A stretch of 64,000 nucleotides of DNA from Caprella mutica (lineage: Eukaryota > Arthropoda > Malacostraca > Amphipoda > Caprellidae). The position numbers and the translations under genes are program-made. Of this stretch, positions 1-12,016 are shown one piece after another. The notes under the pieces are model-generated. The model ran no database searches. It worked only from the letters and a program-made list of their open reading frames with translations, and was not told where the DNA came from. Where the stretch lies: the NCBI GenBank assembly GCA_947561585.1, contig CANNZV010000120.1, positions 124,001-188,000 on the forward strand, given 5' to 3'. Each line of letters starts with the position of its first letter. Position 1 is the first letter of the stretch.

Positions 1-593
1 AAGGGCTAGTAACTGAAACTGGTAGTTAAAATAACCATGAACTTATTTCCAGGCTACCTATTTAACTAGTTAAACTAGCTATGTAGTTACAATACATTGG
101 TTATGGTATTTAGCCTACTACCTAACTAGATATAAATGCAATCAAAATTCATAGTTGCAGCTAGCTTACCTATTTCCTAGCCAAATGAGAAGAACTTTTT
201 TGACTCAATATTTATCGGTTTAAATTACATTACAGAAAAAGATTGCTGCATAGGAGAATATTAGAATATCCTCTCCCATTATACTTTAAATGGTATATTT
301 CCTCTCCAATTCGTCAATTACTAATAACATTTTAAAATAAAGTGGCAATATTTTATATTAGTTCTCTGCCACTTTTATCTTTGGATTCTAGGGGGAATGT
401 AATGAATTTACCATTTCTACTCAGAAATCGGTAGAATAGGTATTCATGACGTTGATATTACGGGAGATATTTTATTAAAATAATGAATTAGGTAATTACT
501 ACCTATGTTTATATTAATTTTGCTACAAATACCTAGTTATGAAATATTCTCTATATTTACATTAATTTTCTGTGAACAGAATAGGAAATCTCG
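1..593. other. AT-rich gene-free DNA
   Basis: No open frame, RNA gene or clear repeat is supported here. The sequence is rich in short CTAGCTA/TACCTA-type words that recur in gene-free DNA across the window. Confidence 0.5.
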
Positions 594-990
594 GGTCCAT
601 ATAATTACGGAAACTGACCAGTGACCATGAATTACCGAAACGGAGTTGTTTTATTGAGAAATATTCCTATTTATGTAATTTAGTGATACATCTAAATGAT
701 ATCATATATCACCATTTTACACTCGCTTCATCCCGTCATCGTACAAAACGTATGAAACATACAGAAATTTTACAAGAGTATATGCTGAAATTAGTTTTCT
801 TTATAAGATATTTCATAGAAAATACTTTGAGGAGAGACTAAAGTAATTTTAGTGCGTGATTTCGTATCATAGTTTTATTGAGAATCAACCCGAGTTATGT
901 AATTTAGGTATATATTTGGTCCAAATGATATTATATTTATAACCATTTTATACTCATTTGACACCGTGATTAAAATCCTTTATACTTACC
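594..990 (+). mobile_element. Partial copy of the 2423-4952 fold-back element arm
   Basis: The stretch begins GGGTCCATATAATTACGG, continues through an ATGAATTACCG..ACGGAG terminus and matches the left arm of the fold-back element at 2423-2790 for about 350 bp in the same orientation. Shared words include TTTTATTGAGAAATATTCC, CAAAACGTATGA and GAGTATATGCTGAAATTAG. The opposite arm is not found nearby, so it is a solo or truncated arm. The start GGGTCCAT also equals the reverse complement of the far right end of the large element (4945-4952), which supports that terminus. Confidence 0.6.
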
Positions 991-1319
991 TGTCAATAAG
1001 TTTATAACAGGTTAATCACAGTTCTGTTTACTATGGGTTAATACTCTACTACTCCACCAAATCTGAAGTCTTTTGCTCAAAATATGCGACCGCTAAACCA
1101 AACTATGCGAGATTCGTAATTCATCTTTTCAAACTTGTTTTGAGCCTGTAAAAAAGAAGCGATTACAATTAACATGCTTTACTATGAAGCTAAATTCATT
1201 TTAAAATGTGAACTACGTTGTATCTCATAGTCCATGCTCATAGTATAAAAGCTGCTCTTTCCAATGGTGTACCTAGGTATTTGTTTTTTTTCTAACCCGA
1301 TGTTTTACTATTAAAAATA

Positions 1320-1413
1320 GCGGTGCGCCGAATTACCCGTGGTTATAGGCTTATAGCATGTTATTATATCATGGGCTTATAGCACAGCTCCAAATTACCC
1401 CGGTCGACGCTAT
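1320..1413 (-). mobile_element. End of a TAGCGTC-type TIR element
   Basis: Read on the - strand from 1413 the sequence is ATAGCGTCGACCGGGGTAAT. It closely matches the left terminus of the element at 7893-8997 (ATAGCGTCAACCGGGGTAT) and resembles the terminus at 58841. The matching other end was not found in the window. The 1.0-1.3 kb stretch just before it holds nothing I can name. Confidence 0.5.
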
Positions 1414-1769
1414 ATTTCTCAGAGTTGGCTTTAGGATGAATTCTCACATACCTAGTTGATTTTGAATCTCTAATAGACTCGAGTTAGGTACCTACTAGTC
1501 TGTCTAGTCAATCAGAAGAGAATTATTTTTTGGGAGATTATTTTTGAAATATTGCAACTGATCTGTGTATTATACCTAATAACCTACATTGTAATATTGT
1601 ATAGGTATGGCCAGTCTGCAGTATATTGGACATTTTTAACATTTTCTGTCTAAACAATCCTATATTTACATGTATTTTACTGAGAACAGAAGCCAAAATA
1701 GAGGATTTCAAATTTCTTTGAGAACAGTTTACCAGCTCCTAGCCTCCTACAGTCTGGGTATAAATTATA

Positions 1770-2340
1770 ATGGGGGGGTTCAGGCCAGTCTGCAGAATAT
1801 GGAACATTTTTCCAAGACTCTCTGCGGGAGCTTTTGATTGAATTTTAGAAATTGGAGATCTCTGCGGGAGATCTTGAATTAATTCCTATGCCATGTTTTA
1901 AAGTGTGGACAAAGTCGCCAGTATATTGGCGACTTTTAAGGGGCTAAATAAGTTGAAAAACATGTAAATAAGGAGTAAATCACTCCCAAAATAGTCTCAA
2001 GAGATGCACTTGCATCAGACAAGAAGCATAAAGATGTTTTCAAGTGTAAAATTTTCACTAGGAAGTCAAATTTCTCCTTAAAGTACCTTAAATGTGGCGA
2101 CCTGGATCCATTTTTTCACTAAACTGGTGACTTTCCTGCCACACTTTGAAACATGGTTCCTATGTTACCATTAATTTAGCTGCGGGAGATTTTGAATTAA
2201 TTCCTATGTTACCATTAATTTAGCTGCGGGAGATTCTGAATCTGCTGCTGAGAGTCAGAGAGTAGCTCTTTCTCAAATTAAAGTCTCTGCGGGAGAAGAG
2301 ACAAATTCTGCAGACTGGGGTTCAGGCGTTCAGCCGCACC
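1770..2340. repeat. Dispersed repeat with CTGCGGGAGAT words, interrupted by a MITE
   Basis: Repeated words such as CTGCGGGAGATTCTGAATC, AATTAATTCCTATG, TAAAGTCTCTGCGGGAGAAG and TCTGCAGACTGG occur several times here and in both orientations at 60480-61270. The copy here is split by the MITE at 1891-2156, whose insertion duplicated TTCCTATG. No coding potential is visible. Confidence 0.6.
1891..2156 (-). mobile_element. MITE with CCATGTTTNAAAGTGTGG termini
   Basis: An 18-bp TIR is visible: CCATGTTTTAAAGTGTGG at the left and its near-exact inverse ending ACTTTGAAACATGG at the right. It is flanked by the 8-bp direct repeat TTCCTATG. The interior carries a short palindrome (GTCGCCAGTATATTGGCGAC). 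Sister copies lie at 5103-5396 and 5910-6187. An 8-bp target duplication fits hAT-like insertion, but the termini are not typical hAT ends, so the superfamily is left open. Confidence 0.75.
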
Positions 2341-3341
2341 CCAACCCTCCTGTCAGTATAGTCCAGTCTGTATTTGGTGCACAAAATTCCACTGACTTTT
2401 TGAAAAAGCTGGAAAAATCCACGGGACATGAATTACCGGAACGGAGTTGTTTTATTGAAAAATATTCCTATTTATGTAATTTAGTTATACAGATGGTCGA
2501 TATATGGTCTTAATGATGTCATATTTAACCATTTTACACTCATTTTGTCCCATAATCGTTACAAAACGTATGATACATATAGACAAACATTTTACAAGAG
2601 TATATGCTGAAATTAGTTTTCCTTATAAGATATTTCATAGAAAATAATTTGAGGAGATACTAAAGTAATTTTAGTGTGATTATGTATTATAATTTTATTG
2701 AGAAATAACGCTAGTTGTGTAATTTAGGTATATATTTGGTCCAAATGATATCATTTTAACCATTTTATACTAATTTCTGCTCGCTCGTTATCGCTACCCA
2801 ACGTCTGAAATAGACACCGTGATTCTGCAGTATAGTAACTATTATTGAGTTCTATATTTTCAGTACCTACAAATTTCTCTATATAGTTAGGTACAATGGT
2901 TCTTAATTAGGCAGGTAATATGATGCAATAGTTAACAAATTTTATAGGTAGCTTAAATAGTTCCTCGAATTTTCCACCTTGAAGCTGCTTCTTTTGAAAT
3001 TAATTCCGATTTCACAATAAAAGAATTGCCTACGTAATAATTAATCTAACTAGTAAAAACTGTAGTGATCATAGCTATTCCACTACATATATATTTCATA
3101 TTTAATTATATATTCAGCAATTATGCAACATTAATTATACAATCAACAAATATATGTGCTAATATCAATTGTAATTATATTAACTACCTAATAATTATTT
3201 TTATTGCAACATTTATAACTTTCTAGATAATGACTGTATTTTTATGACTTCAGAAAACTCATATTACCCAAAAACACAGATTGTATCAAATGTGATGTCA
3301 TATTATTGTCATATGTATAGTATATAAGTATATTGTATATA

Positions 3342-3978
3342 AAGGCAGACCTCGCTTTAATTACCCAATTACGACTCACTTTAATTACCAAACGGTATCC
3401 GTTTTATATGCATCCGTTCGAGACATGTCTCGAAATAAGTACCGTACGTAGACATATAAAACGGATGCAAGTTTTTGTGATTTTTTCACGGTAACTAAAA
3501 AAACATCGGAATTATAATCCAGAAGAGGTTATTAGAAGCAATTGGTACTGCAATTCAACATATCCAATTTTAGGGTAAGTTCCGTGTTATCTATCGCACG
3601 GCTCCATATTTTCGAACACGAGAGAATCTCTGTATATTTATTATTATTTAACTTTTATTTCAATTATTCATGATACCAATTNNNNNNNNNNNNNNNNNNN
3701 NNNNNNNNNNNNNNNNNNNNNNNNNNNNNNNNNNNNNNNNNNNNNNNNNNNNNNNNNNNNNNNNNNNNGTATGTACCCAGTACCCTACTACCAAATATAT
3801 TTCATGGAGCATAAAATTGCTGTTGGTTCAATGTAGCACAATAATTATAGAAATCTAAGTATAAGCCACTCTAACTCTAAAAAACAAATTTAATATAGAA
3901 AAAGAGATGCATGATGAAGGAGTGACCATTATATTTCTCTTGTTACTTTTGGGGTAATTAAAGTGAGGTCTGCCTTTA
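3342..3978. mobile_element. Inner TIR segment within the fold-back element
   Basis: The ends read AAAGGCAGACCTCGCTTTAA and, inverted, AAAGGCAGACCTCACTTTAA. It may be a separate element nested in the larger one or simply the inner end of the arms. It includes a palindrome CGAGACATGTCTCG near 3420 and an inverted pair around ATCCGTTTTATATG, plus the N gap. Confidence 0.45.
3682..3768. other. Assembly gap (87 N)
   Basis: A run of 87 N bases sits at the centre of the fold-back element. Long inverted arms are a typical place for an assembly to break, so the arm order and the gap length should be treated as provisional. Confidence 0.99.
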
Positions 3979-4954
3979 TATACAGTATACTTATATACTA
4001 TACATATGACAATAATATGACATCACATTTTATACAATCTGTGTTTTTGGGTAATATGAGTTTTCTGAAGTCATAAAAATACAGTCATTATCTAGAAAGT
4101 TATAAATGTTGCAATAAAAATAATTATTAGGTAGTTAATATAATTACAATTGATATTAGCACATATATTTGTTGATTGTATAATTAATGTTGCATAATTG
4201 CTGAATATATAATTAAATATGAAATATATATGTAGTGGAATAGCTATGATCACTACAGTTTTTACTAGTTAGATTAATTATTACGTAGGTAATTCTTTTA
4301 TTGTGAAATTCGGAATTAATTTCAAAAGAAGCAGCTTCAAGGTGGAAAGTTAGAGGAACTATTTAAGCTACCTATAAAATTTGTTAACTATTGCATCATA
4401 TTACCTGCCTAATTAAGAACCATTGTACCTAACTATATAGAGAAATTTGTAGGTTCTGAAAATATAGAACTCAATAATAGTTACTATACTGCAGAATCAC
4501 GGTGTCTATTTCAGACGTTGGGTAGCGATAACGAGCGAGCAGAAATTAGTATAAAATGATATCATTTGGATCAAATATATACCTAAATTACATAACTAGC
4601 GTTATTTCTCAATAAAATTAAAATACATAATCACACTAAAATTACTTTTTAGTCTCTCCTCAAAGTATTTTCTATGAAATATCTTATAAAAAAGAAAACT
4701 AATTTCAGCATATACTCTTGTAAAATGTTTGTCTATGTATCATACGTTTTGTAACGATTACGGGACAAAACGAGTGTAAAATGGTTAAATATGATATAAT
4801 TTAGACCATATATCGACCATTTGTATAACTAAATTACATAAATAGGAATATTTCTCAATAAAACATCTCCGTTCCGGTAATTCATGCTCCGTTCCGGTAA
4901 TTCATGTCCCGTTCCGGTAATTCATGCCCCGTTCCGGTAATTGTATGGACCCAA

Positions 4955-5100
4955 AAATCCACCATAAATTTCCTGTAATTTGGCTGATCCACAAATAGCT
5001 AAAAATCCACTGACTTTGCCAGAATATTATTTTCAATGATTAAAAATTTCACCAACAAGTCTGTGGAATTTACCATGAATACAGACTGGAGTATAGTATT
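4955..5100 (+). repeat. Dispersed repeat (AAAAATCCACTGACTT type)
   Basis: Shares blocks (AAATAGCTAAAAATCCACTG; a segment with CAGTGGAATTT.CC and TGAATACAGACTG) with 11190-11290 and, inverted, with 58735-58840 and 61280-61410. It is a non-coding interspersed repeat of unknown class. Confidence 0.5.
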
Positions 5101-5102
5101 AC

Positions 5103-5396
5103 CCATGCTTCAAAGTGTGGCAGGAAATTCTCCAGTTTAGTGAGAAAATAAATCCAGGTTGCCACATTTAAAATACTTTAAAGAAGAAATTTGACTTCCT
5201 AGGTAGTGAAGATTTTACACTTGAAAATATCCTCATGCTTCATGTCTGTCGTCTAATGCATGTGCATTTCTTGAGACTATTTTAAGATTGATTTACTTGT
5301 TATAACTTATTTACATGTTTTTCAACTTATTTTCTCCCCTCAAAAGTCACCAATATACTTGAGAGTCGGAGACTTTGTCCATACTTTGAAACATGG
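5103..5396 (+). mobile_element. MITE, CCATG..CATGG family
   Basis: Same family as 1891-2156: it begins CCATGCTTCAAAGTGTGG and ends ATACTTTGAAACATGG. Flanks AGTATTAC and AATATTAC match at 7 of 8 bases, consistent with an 8-bp target duplication. No coding content. Confidence 0.7.
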
Positions 5397-5816
5397 AATA
5401 TTACCGTCATTACAATTTATGGCATCGTATTAAATGATCTAAAAGGCAAATGCCAAGTGAATATTCATTTAGCAAACTTAACCCAAAGTAAAGATCTTGC
5501 AATGAAAGAAATAGATAATCTCCCACAAGCTCCGATTCTGCTCGTTTTGCCTCCGATTCGGCGGATTCCGGCCATGTTTCAGAAACTGGAAAATTGTAAG
5601 CCAATTTTTGAACCAAAATTTCACAAAAATTCTGAGCTAAGCCAAATTTGGCTTAATTTTTGAAGATTTCAAGCCAAAATTAACATGGGAACATAGGAAT
5701 TAATTCAAAATTTGAAGCCCATTAGACATATCTGAGTTTTGACCTTTTGAAACCTAAGCCAATTAATTGGCTTTAACTGACATACTCTGTAAGACTGTAA
5801 CATGGCCGATTGGATT

Positions 5817-5842
5817 CGGTGTTCTTTTACGTAAGAACACCG
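5817..5842. repeat. Perfect hairpin, 10-bp stem
   Basis: CGGTGTTCTT, a 6-base loop, then AAGAACACCG. It lies inside the fold-back repeat; no function is implied by context. Confidence 0.7.
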
Positions 5843-5909
5843 TATCGGAGCCAAATATAGAAGTAAGAGTATTCTTATCAGTCCTATTCGTATTCGTCCA
5901 TGTTACAGA

Positions 5910-6187
5910 CCATGTTTTCAAGTGTGGCAGGAAAGTCGCCAGTTTAGTGAGAAAACGGATCCAGGTCGCCACATTTAAGATACTTCTATTCTAAGAAGAA
6001 ATTTGACTTCTTAGTGTAGATTTTAAACTTTTAAACATCCATACACTTCATGTCTTGATGTATGTGTATCTCTTTAAGGTATTTCAGGAGTGATTTACTT
6101 ATTTACATGTTTTTGAATTTTTCAACTTATTTCACCCCTCAAAAGTCGCTAATATACCGGCGACTTTGTCCCTACTTTGAAACATGG
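5910..6187 (+). mobile_element. MITE, CCATG..CATGG family
   Basis: Begins CCATGTTTTCAAGTGTGG and ends CTACTTTGAAACATGG; the interior matches 5103-5396 and, inverted, 1891-2156. Flanking 8-mers do not match here. A further partial copy without intact ends lies at about 6510-6735, and fragments at 11320-11415 and 61495-61560. Confidence 0.7.
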
Positions 6188-6952
6188 ATGCATCTTCTGC
6201 TGACTGAGGTCTGAGGAGACAATTGCTTATTTTCAGACTGAATAATTTGTAAATTAAAATCACCCTATATTTTAATTTTGTGAAATGAAAACAATTACTT
6301 ATCGCCATTCTTATTCATTCTGAAGTGTTCCAGAGGTGCGAAACTGCCAACTTATGAGATGTCCACCTGTATCGGCCGTTAACTTAGGCATTTAGTTTGC
6401 GATTTGCATTTGGTGCGTTAACATGTGCCAGGTAATAAAGAATGTCCAAACTCGCCATTGTAAGGAGAGTTTGTGACGGTTATTTTGAGCCCTTCAATTG
6501 CAAATGGTGAGAAATATCTATTTTTATTTAAGATACTTTGAAGAAGAAGTAGGACATCCTAGTGAAGATTTTACACCTAAAACATCCTTATGCATCATGT
6601 ATGATGTATGTGTAGACTTGAGACTATCTATCATCTATGAGTGATTTACTTGTTATTTACAGGTTTCTAAACTTATTTCACTCCTCAAAAGTCGCCAGTA
6701 TACTGGCAACTTTGTGTATACTTTGAAATATGGGTTACAGAGTATGTCAGTTAAAGCCAATTGATTGGTTTAGATTTCAAAAGGTCGCAACTCAGATATG
6801 TCTAATTGGCTTAAAATTTTGAATTAATTCCTATGTTCCCATGTTAATTTTGTCTTGAAATCTTCAAAAAATGAACCAAATTGACTTGACTCGGAATTTT
6901 TGTAAAATTTTGGCTCAGAAATTGACTTACAACTCTCCAGCCTCTGTAACAT

Positions 6953-7266
6953 GGGTATTCATAATCGTTCATTCTTACCTGTATATTCTTTTCCGTTCAT
7001 TCTTACCTGTCTATTCCTTTCCGTTCATAATTCATTTTTACCTGTCAATTCCTTTCCGTTCATTCTTACCTGTCTATTTCTTTCCGTTCATTCTTACCTG
7101 TCTATTTCTTTCCGTTCATTCTTACCTGTCTATTTCTTTCCGTTCATTCTTACCTGTCTATTTCTTTCCGTTCATTCTTACCTGTCTATTTCTTTCCCTT
7201 CATTCTTACCTGACTATTCTTTTCCGATCATTCTTACCTGACTATTCCTTTCTGTTCATTCTTTAA
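6953..7266 (+). repeat. 28-bp minisatellite (about 11 units)
   Basis: Unit TTCATTCTTACCTGTCTATT plus TCTTTCCG, about 11 imperfect copies. The same unit in inverse orientation forms the array at 9680-10350, so the two arrays flank the fold-back element between them. It reads open in several frames only because the unit has no stop codon, so it is not a gene. Confidence 0.9.
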
Positions 7267-7892
7267 ATTCTTATATTGCATTTTAAGTGAAGTATATTAT
7301 TATTTTAACTTATAGGCCAAAATTGTGCATGAAGAAGTATAAAAATTAATATTGATGGTAGATTCAGAATTAAAAGTTGAAGTATACTAAATTCATTTCT
7401 TTGTCAAACCATTTTCTTTCACATTTAGCCCCTTAAATAATTAAATGGTTGACAAAAGGTTAAAATGTATAGATGCAAAACTTTCTTTTCAAACATTCCA
7501 AGATACAAAAAAGTACAAATACAAGCTGTAAGTGTACTGGTTAAAAGTTTGAGTGAGTGTGATTTTGTATCTTATTATTTAATAATTTTCCACTGGGTTA
7601 ATTAATGTTTAATATTATTTGTTTATAAAAAAAATAACTTTGCTGCAAAATACAGGATTAGTAACTTCAGTAATTATCCTATTTCCACGTTGAAAATTTT
7701 CTTACAGAGAATACTTACTTACTATGTGGTTCTAGCGTTTCTTTGTTTCCAGCTCCCACTGATCAGAAATCCATGCATTACATGTCTTATAAATATTAAA
7801 AAAGTGTCAAAATATCAGTTATTCTTACTGAAATATCTATTATTAAATTTTTTATTAAACTAGTAACAAACCAATGATTGTAATCAACTCAA

Positions 7893-8997
7893 ATAGCGTC
7901 AACCGGGGTATTCCATCGCACTTTCCTGCAAACTTTGATATAGCTTAAACCTAAGCAAGGTAGAAACTTCATACCTACACCATCTTAAGATATCACTTGA
8001 TGATGACATATACCAAATTTCAACCTTATCTCTTATGGTTCGTTATTTATTATTAAAAAAATACACTTTTGACTAGTGCTGAGAATTGGGGTAATTGTCT
8101 CATACTTTTGGGGTGAATAATTGCAGTGCAGAATCACAGCAGTAGCATAGCAGATTGGGGTAGATTCACGGCAGTGTCATGGCAGTTCAGGGCAGCGTCA
8201 TAGCAGTTCGGGGCGGATTCACATCATCAGCTTAACAGCGGCATATTGACGCCAGTGTCATTGCAGGTCAGAGCAGATTCACGGCAGCATCATTGCAGTT
8301 CAGGGAAGATTCAGGGCTATGGCAGTTCGGGGAGAATCAGGGCAGCATCTTGGCAGTTTGGGGCAGCGTCATTGCAGTTTGGGCAGATTCACGGCTGTTT
8401 GGGGCAGAATCACTGCAGTTTAGGTCAGATTCATGGCATCGTCACTGCAGTTTGGGGCAGATTCACAGCAACGTCATGGCAGTTCAGCACAGAGTCATAG
8501 CAGTTCGGGGCAGATTCATTTCAGCGTCATTGCAGTTCAAGGCCGATGCATGGCAGTTCGGGGCAGATTCATGGTAGCGTCATGGCAGTTCATTCAAATT
8601 CACAGCAGCGTCATGGCAGTTCATTCAGATTCACAGCAGCGTCATAGCAGTTTGGTTTATATTTCACTTTGATGGCATATTTCACTGTGTTCGTGTAAAT
8701 TTCATTGGGATTTCATTCATAATTATCCAACCCAGTGTTAAAGTTGCGGTACTTTACTTTAGTAAAATCTGAAATAAAGTTTATATAGGGTGAAAAAAAG
8801 AACTACTGTTTACTCTAAATTATTCTATACTTTTATCTAACGAAATTGAATGAAAGGTACTAGCTATATTTATAGAAGAAATCGCGATCTTTTTCATTGT
8901 TTAATTGGTTTTCTGAAATTATTACTCTTTCACTGATAAAAAATGGGTGAGATTAATAACCACGATACTCTAAGTGCGATGGAATACCCCGGTCGAA
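7893..8997. mobile_element. Nested TIR element with internal minisatellite, TAGCGTC family
   Basis: Left end ATAGCGTCAACCGGGGTATT followed by CCATCGCACTT; right end, inverted, GACCGGGGTATTCCATCGCA. Between the ends is a minisatellite (8110-8660). The left terminus matches the solo end at 1413 and resembles the ends of the element at 58841-60315. Non-coding and presumably mobilised in trans. Confidence 0.7.
8110..8660 (+). repeat. Imperfect minisatellite of about 31 bp
   Basis: Degenerate repeats of GGCAGATTCACAGCAGCGTC plus ATGGCAGTTC. The last two units (8590-8650) are almost identical at 31 bp; earlier units vary in length. It forms the core of the TIR element at 7893-8997. Open frames through it are artefacts of repetition. 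Confidence 0.75.
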
Positions 8998-9679
8998 TAC
9001 CTTAGTGTTGCGTGAATGCATCTTTTAAATAATAAGATGCATAATCACACTGACTGGAAATTTTTACCTATTCAGCTCTTGTGTTTGTACTATTCTTTGT
9101 ATTCTCAAATATTTGAAAAATATTTCCATCTATAAAGTGTAATCTTTTTGTCAACCATTTTATTATTTAAGGGGTTAATTGTGAAACAAAATGATTGTAA
9201 CAAATTAATAAATTTAGTATTACTTCAGTTTTAATTTATATGCTTCTTCATTCACAATTTTAGACTTAAAAATTTCCATTGCTATACTAAATATTAGGGT
9301 TAAAATAATAATATACTTCACATTAAATTTGTACGCTATGGCAGTTGTCCGTACACCATCCTCTTTATAGGATATTAATCACTGACACTTACCAATAGAA
9401 TTGGCTATGTTAAGTCTTTAGAACTATATACCGAATGGATGCATGTAGTATCAAATGTAGAGGTTTAGTTAATAATATTTATCTGTATACAGTGAATAAT
9501 ACAAGAAATACAGTAATTGAATATCAGTAAGTTTGATGTTATTATCCTTAGTTATAACTAATAATAGTATCTTTCTAATTAGTTATTATACACACTGATA
9601 TTGGAAAGGGGCAGACAGACATGGTAAAAAAACATTTAACATTAATAGATTGATTATATCATTAGAGTAGCTTCTCAAT

Positions 9680-10350
9680 TAACGGAAAAGAAATGACAAG
9701 TAAGAATGAACGGAAAGGAATAGACAGGTAAGAATGAACAGAAATGAATAGACAGGTAAGAATGAACGGAAAGGAATAGACAGGTAAGAATGAACGGAAA
9801 GGAATAGACAAGTAAGAATGAACAAAAAGAAATAGACAGGTAAGAATGAACAAAAAGAAATAGACAGGTAAGAATGAACAAAAAGAAATAGACAGGTAAG
9901 AATGAACGGAAAAGAATAGACAAGTAAGATTAAATGCAAAGGAATAGACAGGTAACATTGCACAGAAAGGAATAGACAGGTATGAATGAACAGAAAGGAA
10001 TAGACATGTAAGAATGAACGTAAAAGAATAGACAGGTAAGAATGAATGTAAAACAATACAGGTAAGAATGAATGTAAAACAATAGACAGGTAAGAATGAA
10101 TGTAAAACAATAGACAGGTAAGAATGAATGTAAAACAATACAGGTAAGAATGAATGTAAAAGAATACAGGTAAGAATGAATGTAAAAGAATAGTCGGGTA
10201 AGAATGAATGTTAATGAATAGACAGGCAAGAATGAATGTTAATGAATAGACAGGCAAGAATGAATGTTAATGAATAGACAGGTAAGAATGAATGTTAATG
10301 AATAGACAGGTAAGAATGAACGGAAAGGAATAGACAGGTAAGAATGAACG
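9680..10350 (+). repeat. 28-bp minisatellite (about 24 units) with a splice-donor word in most units
   Basis: Inverse of the 6953-7266 unit: GGAAAGGAATAGACAGGTAA plus GAATGAAC, with variants TGTAAAACAA and TGTTAATGAA. Most units contain CAGGTAAGAAT, a near-ideal 5-prime splice-site word on the + strand. Long antisense open frames through it are artefacts. Confidence 0.9.
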
Positions 10351-11948
10351 GCATTAATTTTGCTGTGAAGAGAAAAAGAGACCTTCATGAACTGTAACAA
10401 ATACTATACCAGTTTCTGCAGACAGGTTTCAAGTAAATGACTAAATCTTAAATCCACTGACATATTGCCAATAATTTGGCTGATCCAAGTCTGAAACGTA
10501 AAGCAGGATTTCTGGATTAATCTAATCCTACACCCATGTCCTATTTAATACCTATGTTCACATGTTATTTGCTGTGCCCAAAGCCCAAGTTATGTAAAAA
10601 AAACCCTGGGTCTGTCACTGTGGAGACATTCTTTTTAGACTGGGACTGATCCACCAACATCTTCTCTATTTAGCCACTGAAAATTAATGGTAACATTATA
10701 ACATGTTGTAGCCGTGTGGCCTTGATTAAATGTAGCTATAACTTCACTATTATTTCTATTAAGTGTTCTAATGCTTCTTTCAGATAACAATGTAAATCAT
10801 TCATAATTATCATGTAATATAACTGCACTAAAAGTAATCCAAATAACCTATGCTTCAGCTCACCTACCATCTCTGTGAGTTTGTGATAATAAAACAATGG
10901 TTGTTATATGTATATTGTATTTCAATTGATAACATTTAAACTGTAATAGGATTAATATTGATACCATGCTTTTGTTGCTTCTCATGCCCCTTTACTCTTG
11001 TCACTACTCTGTACTCATCTTTTCATTGCCTTTCCACCATTGTCCTCACTCTGACCTGACCTGTAAAGAAACTAGTATTAGAGATAATATAAATTAAGTC
11101 ATAATCATAAAAAAGAAACATTCATAAAGATATTGGGCCCCAGCATTAAAAGATGATAGTGTACTGATACCTACCAGTTACAATATGAATAAATAGCTAA
11201 AAATCCACTGACTTAGTGGTTTCCTGGAATACTATTTTCAAATTGGGAAAATTCCAGCAACATGTCAGTGGAATCTCCCATGAAATACAGTCTGCATTGA
11301 AAGAAAGTAACAACTCTCCCACCATGTATTTCTTCTTTAAAATATCTTAAATGTGGAGATATGGATCCATATTCACACTAAACTGGCAACTTTCCTGCTA
11401 CACTTTCAAACATGTCTCTCCCAAAATCCCCATCAAGAACAACAACAATAATTAAGTGTATTATCAGACTGCGCTTTAACTGAATCGCAGTAAAAACATT
11501 GAACAATTAAAACAATTTTATTTGTCAGTAGTTTAACCAAATAAAATAGTATGGCTCTTAAACTTTCCATTTGATTTGACTCTACTAAAATAAAATAACC
11601 AAATTTGTCTCCTAAATGAATATCATAAATTTTCTCCAAAATTATCGTAAATTCTCTCCAAAATAACATTGTAGCAAAGGAAAACTCAGAAAATTTGATG
11701 CGTCTCTCCAATTGCAATTGATGGGCTTAAAATGGTGAGAAAGGACATGCTTTATTACCTGGAGTAGTTAATAGTTGAGATGATTTACTGGTTTTTGGTT
11801 TCACATGTAAAAGAATTAAATAGCTGCTAAAAAAATGTATCACATTTAATTAGCTTTCAATTTATTTGTTCATTTATCACTAACTACTAGAAAATTAATA
11901 TAAGTAGCTATTAGTTATAAAATTTATAAAAAATTTAGTTTCTTCCAG
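10351..11948. other. Gene-free stretch upstream of gene A
   Basis: Contains fragments of dispersed repeats (10460-10500 and 11190-11290 AAAAATCCACTGACT type; 11320-11415 MITE remnant). A pyrimidine-rich stretch and TTCTTCCAG at 11940-11948 look like a splice acceptor before the gene A exon, so an upstream 5-prime UTR exon probably lies here; I cannot place its donor. Confidence 0.5.
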
Positions 11949-12016
11949 ATCCAATACATCAATTTAAATATTTTTAAATCTTGAGTTGATAAGGAAGAAA
12001 TTGTGAAACATTAAAT

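Larger units (their letters stand above)
2423..4952. mobile_element. Fold-back element with about 0.9-kb inverted arms
   Basis: The arm 2423-3360 is repeated in inverse orientation, with few differences, at about 3960-4952. Both outer ends carry the ATGAATTACCGGAACGG motif, and at the right end this motif occurs as four tandem copies of about 20 bp (4866-4940). The centre holds a smaller pair of inverted ends (3342 and 3978, AAAGGCAGACCTC) and an assembly gap. No transposase frame is present, so it is non-autonomous. The arms look young because they remain nearly identical. Confidence 0.75.
5570..6955. mobile_element. Fold-back repeat with about 215-bp inverted arms
   Basis: The arm at about 5570-5790 (words AAGCCAATT, CATATCTGAGTT, TTAACTGACATACTCTGT) recurs inverted at 6735-6950. 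The MITE at 5910-6187 lies between the arms. The arms have diverged more than those of the 2423-4952 element, so this copy is older. Non-coding. Confidence 0.6.
7288..9331. mobile_element. Fold-back element with about 300-bp arms
   Basis: The arm 7288-7589 (GTGAAGTATATTATTATTTT..., ..CCTTAAATAATTAAATGGTTGAC...) recurs inverted at about 9019-9331. The arms are roughly 80-85% alike by eye, so it is an older copy. The interior contains a second, nested TIR element (7893-8997). No transposase frame is seen. Confidence 0.7.

Noticed and set aside
6871..7266. Frames rich in Phe/Leu/Ser resembling membrane segments
   Set aside because: Translation of the 28-bp minisatellite, hydrophobic only because the unit is T-rich.
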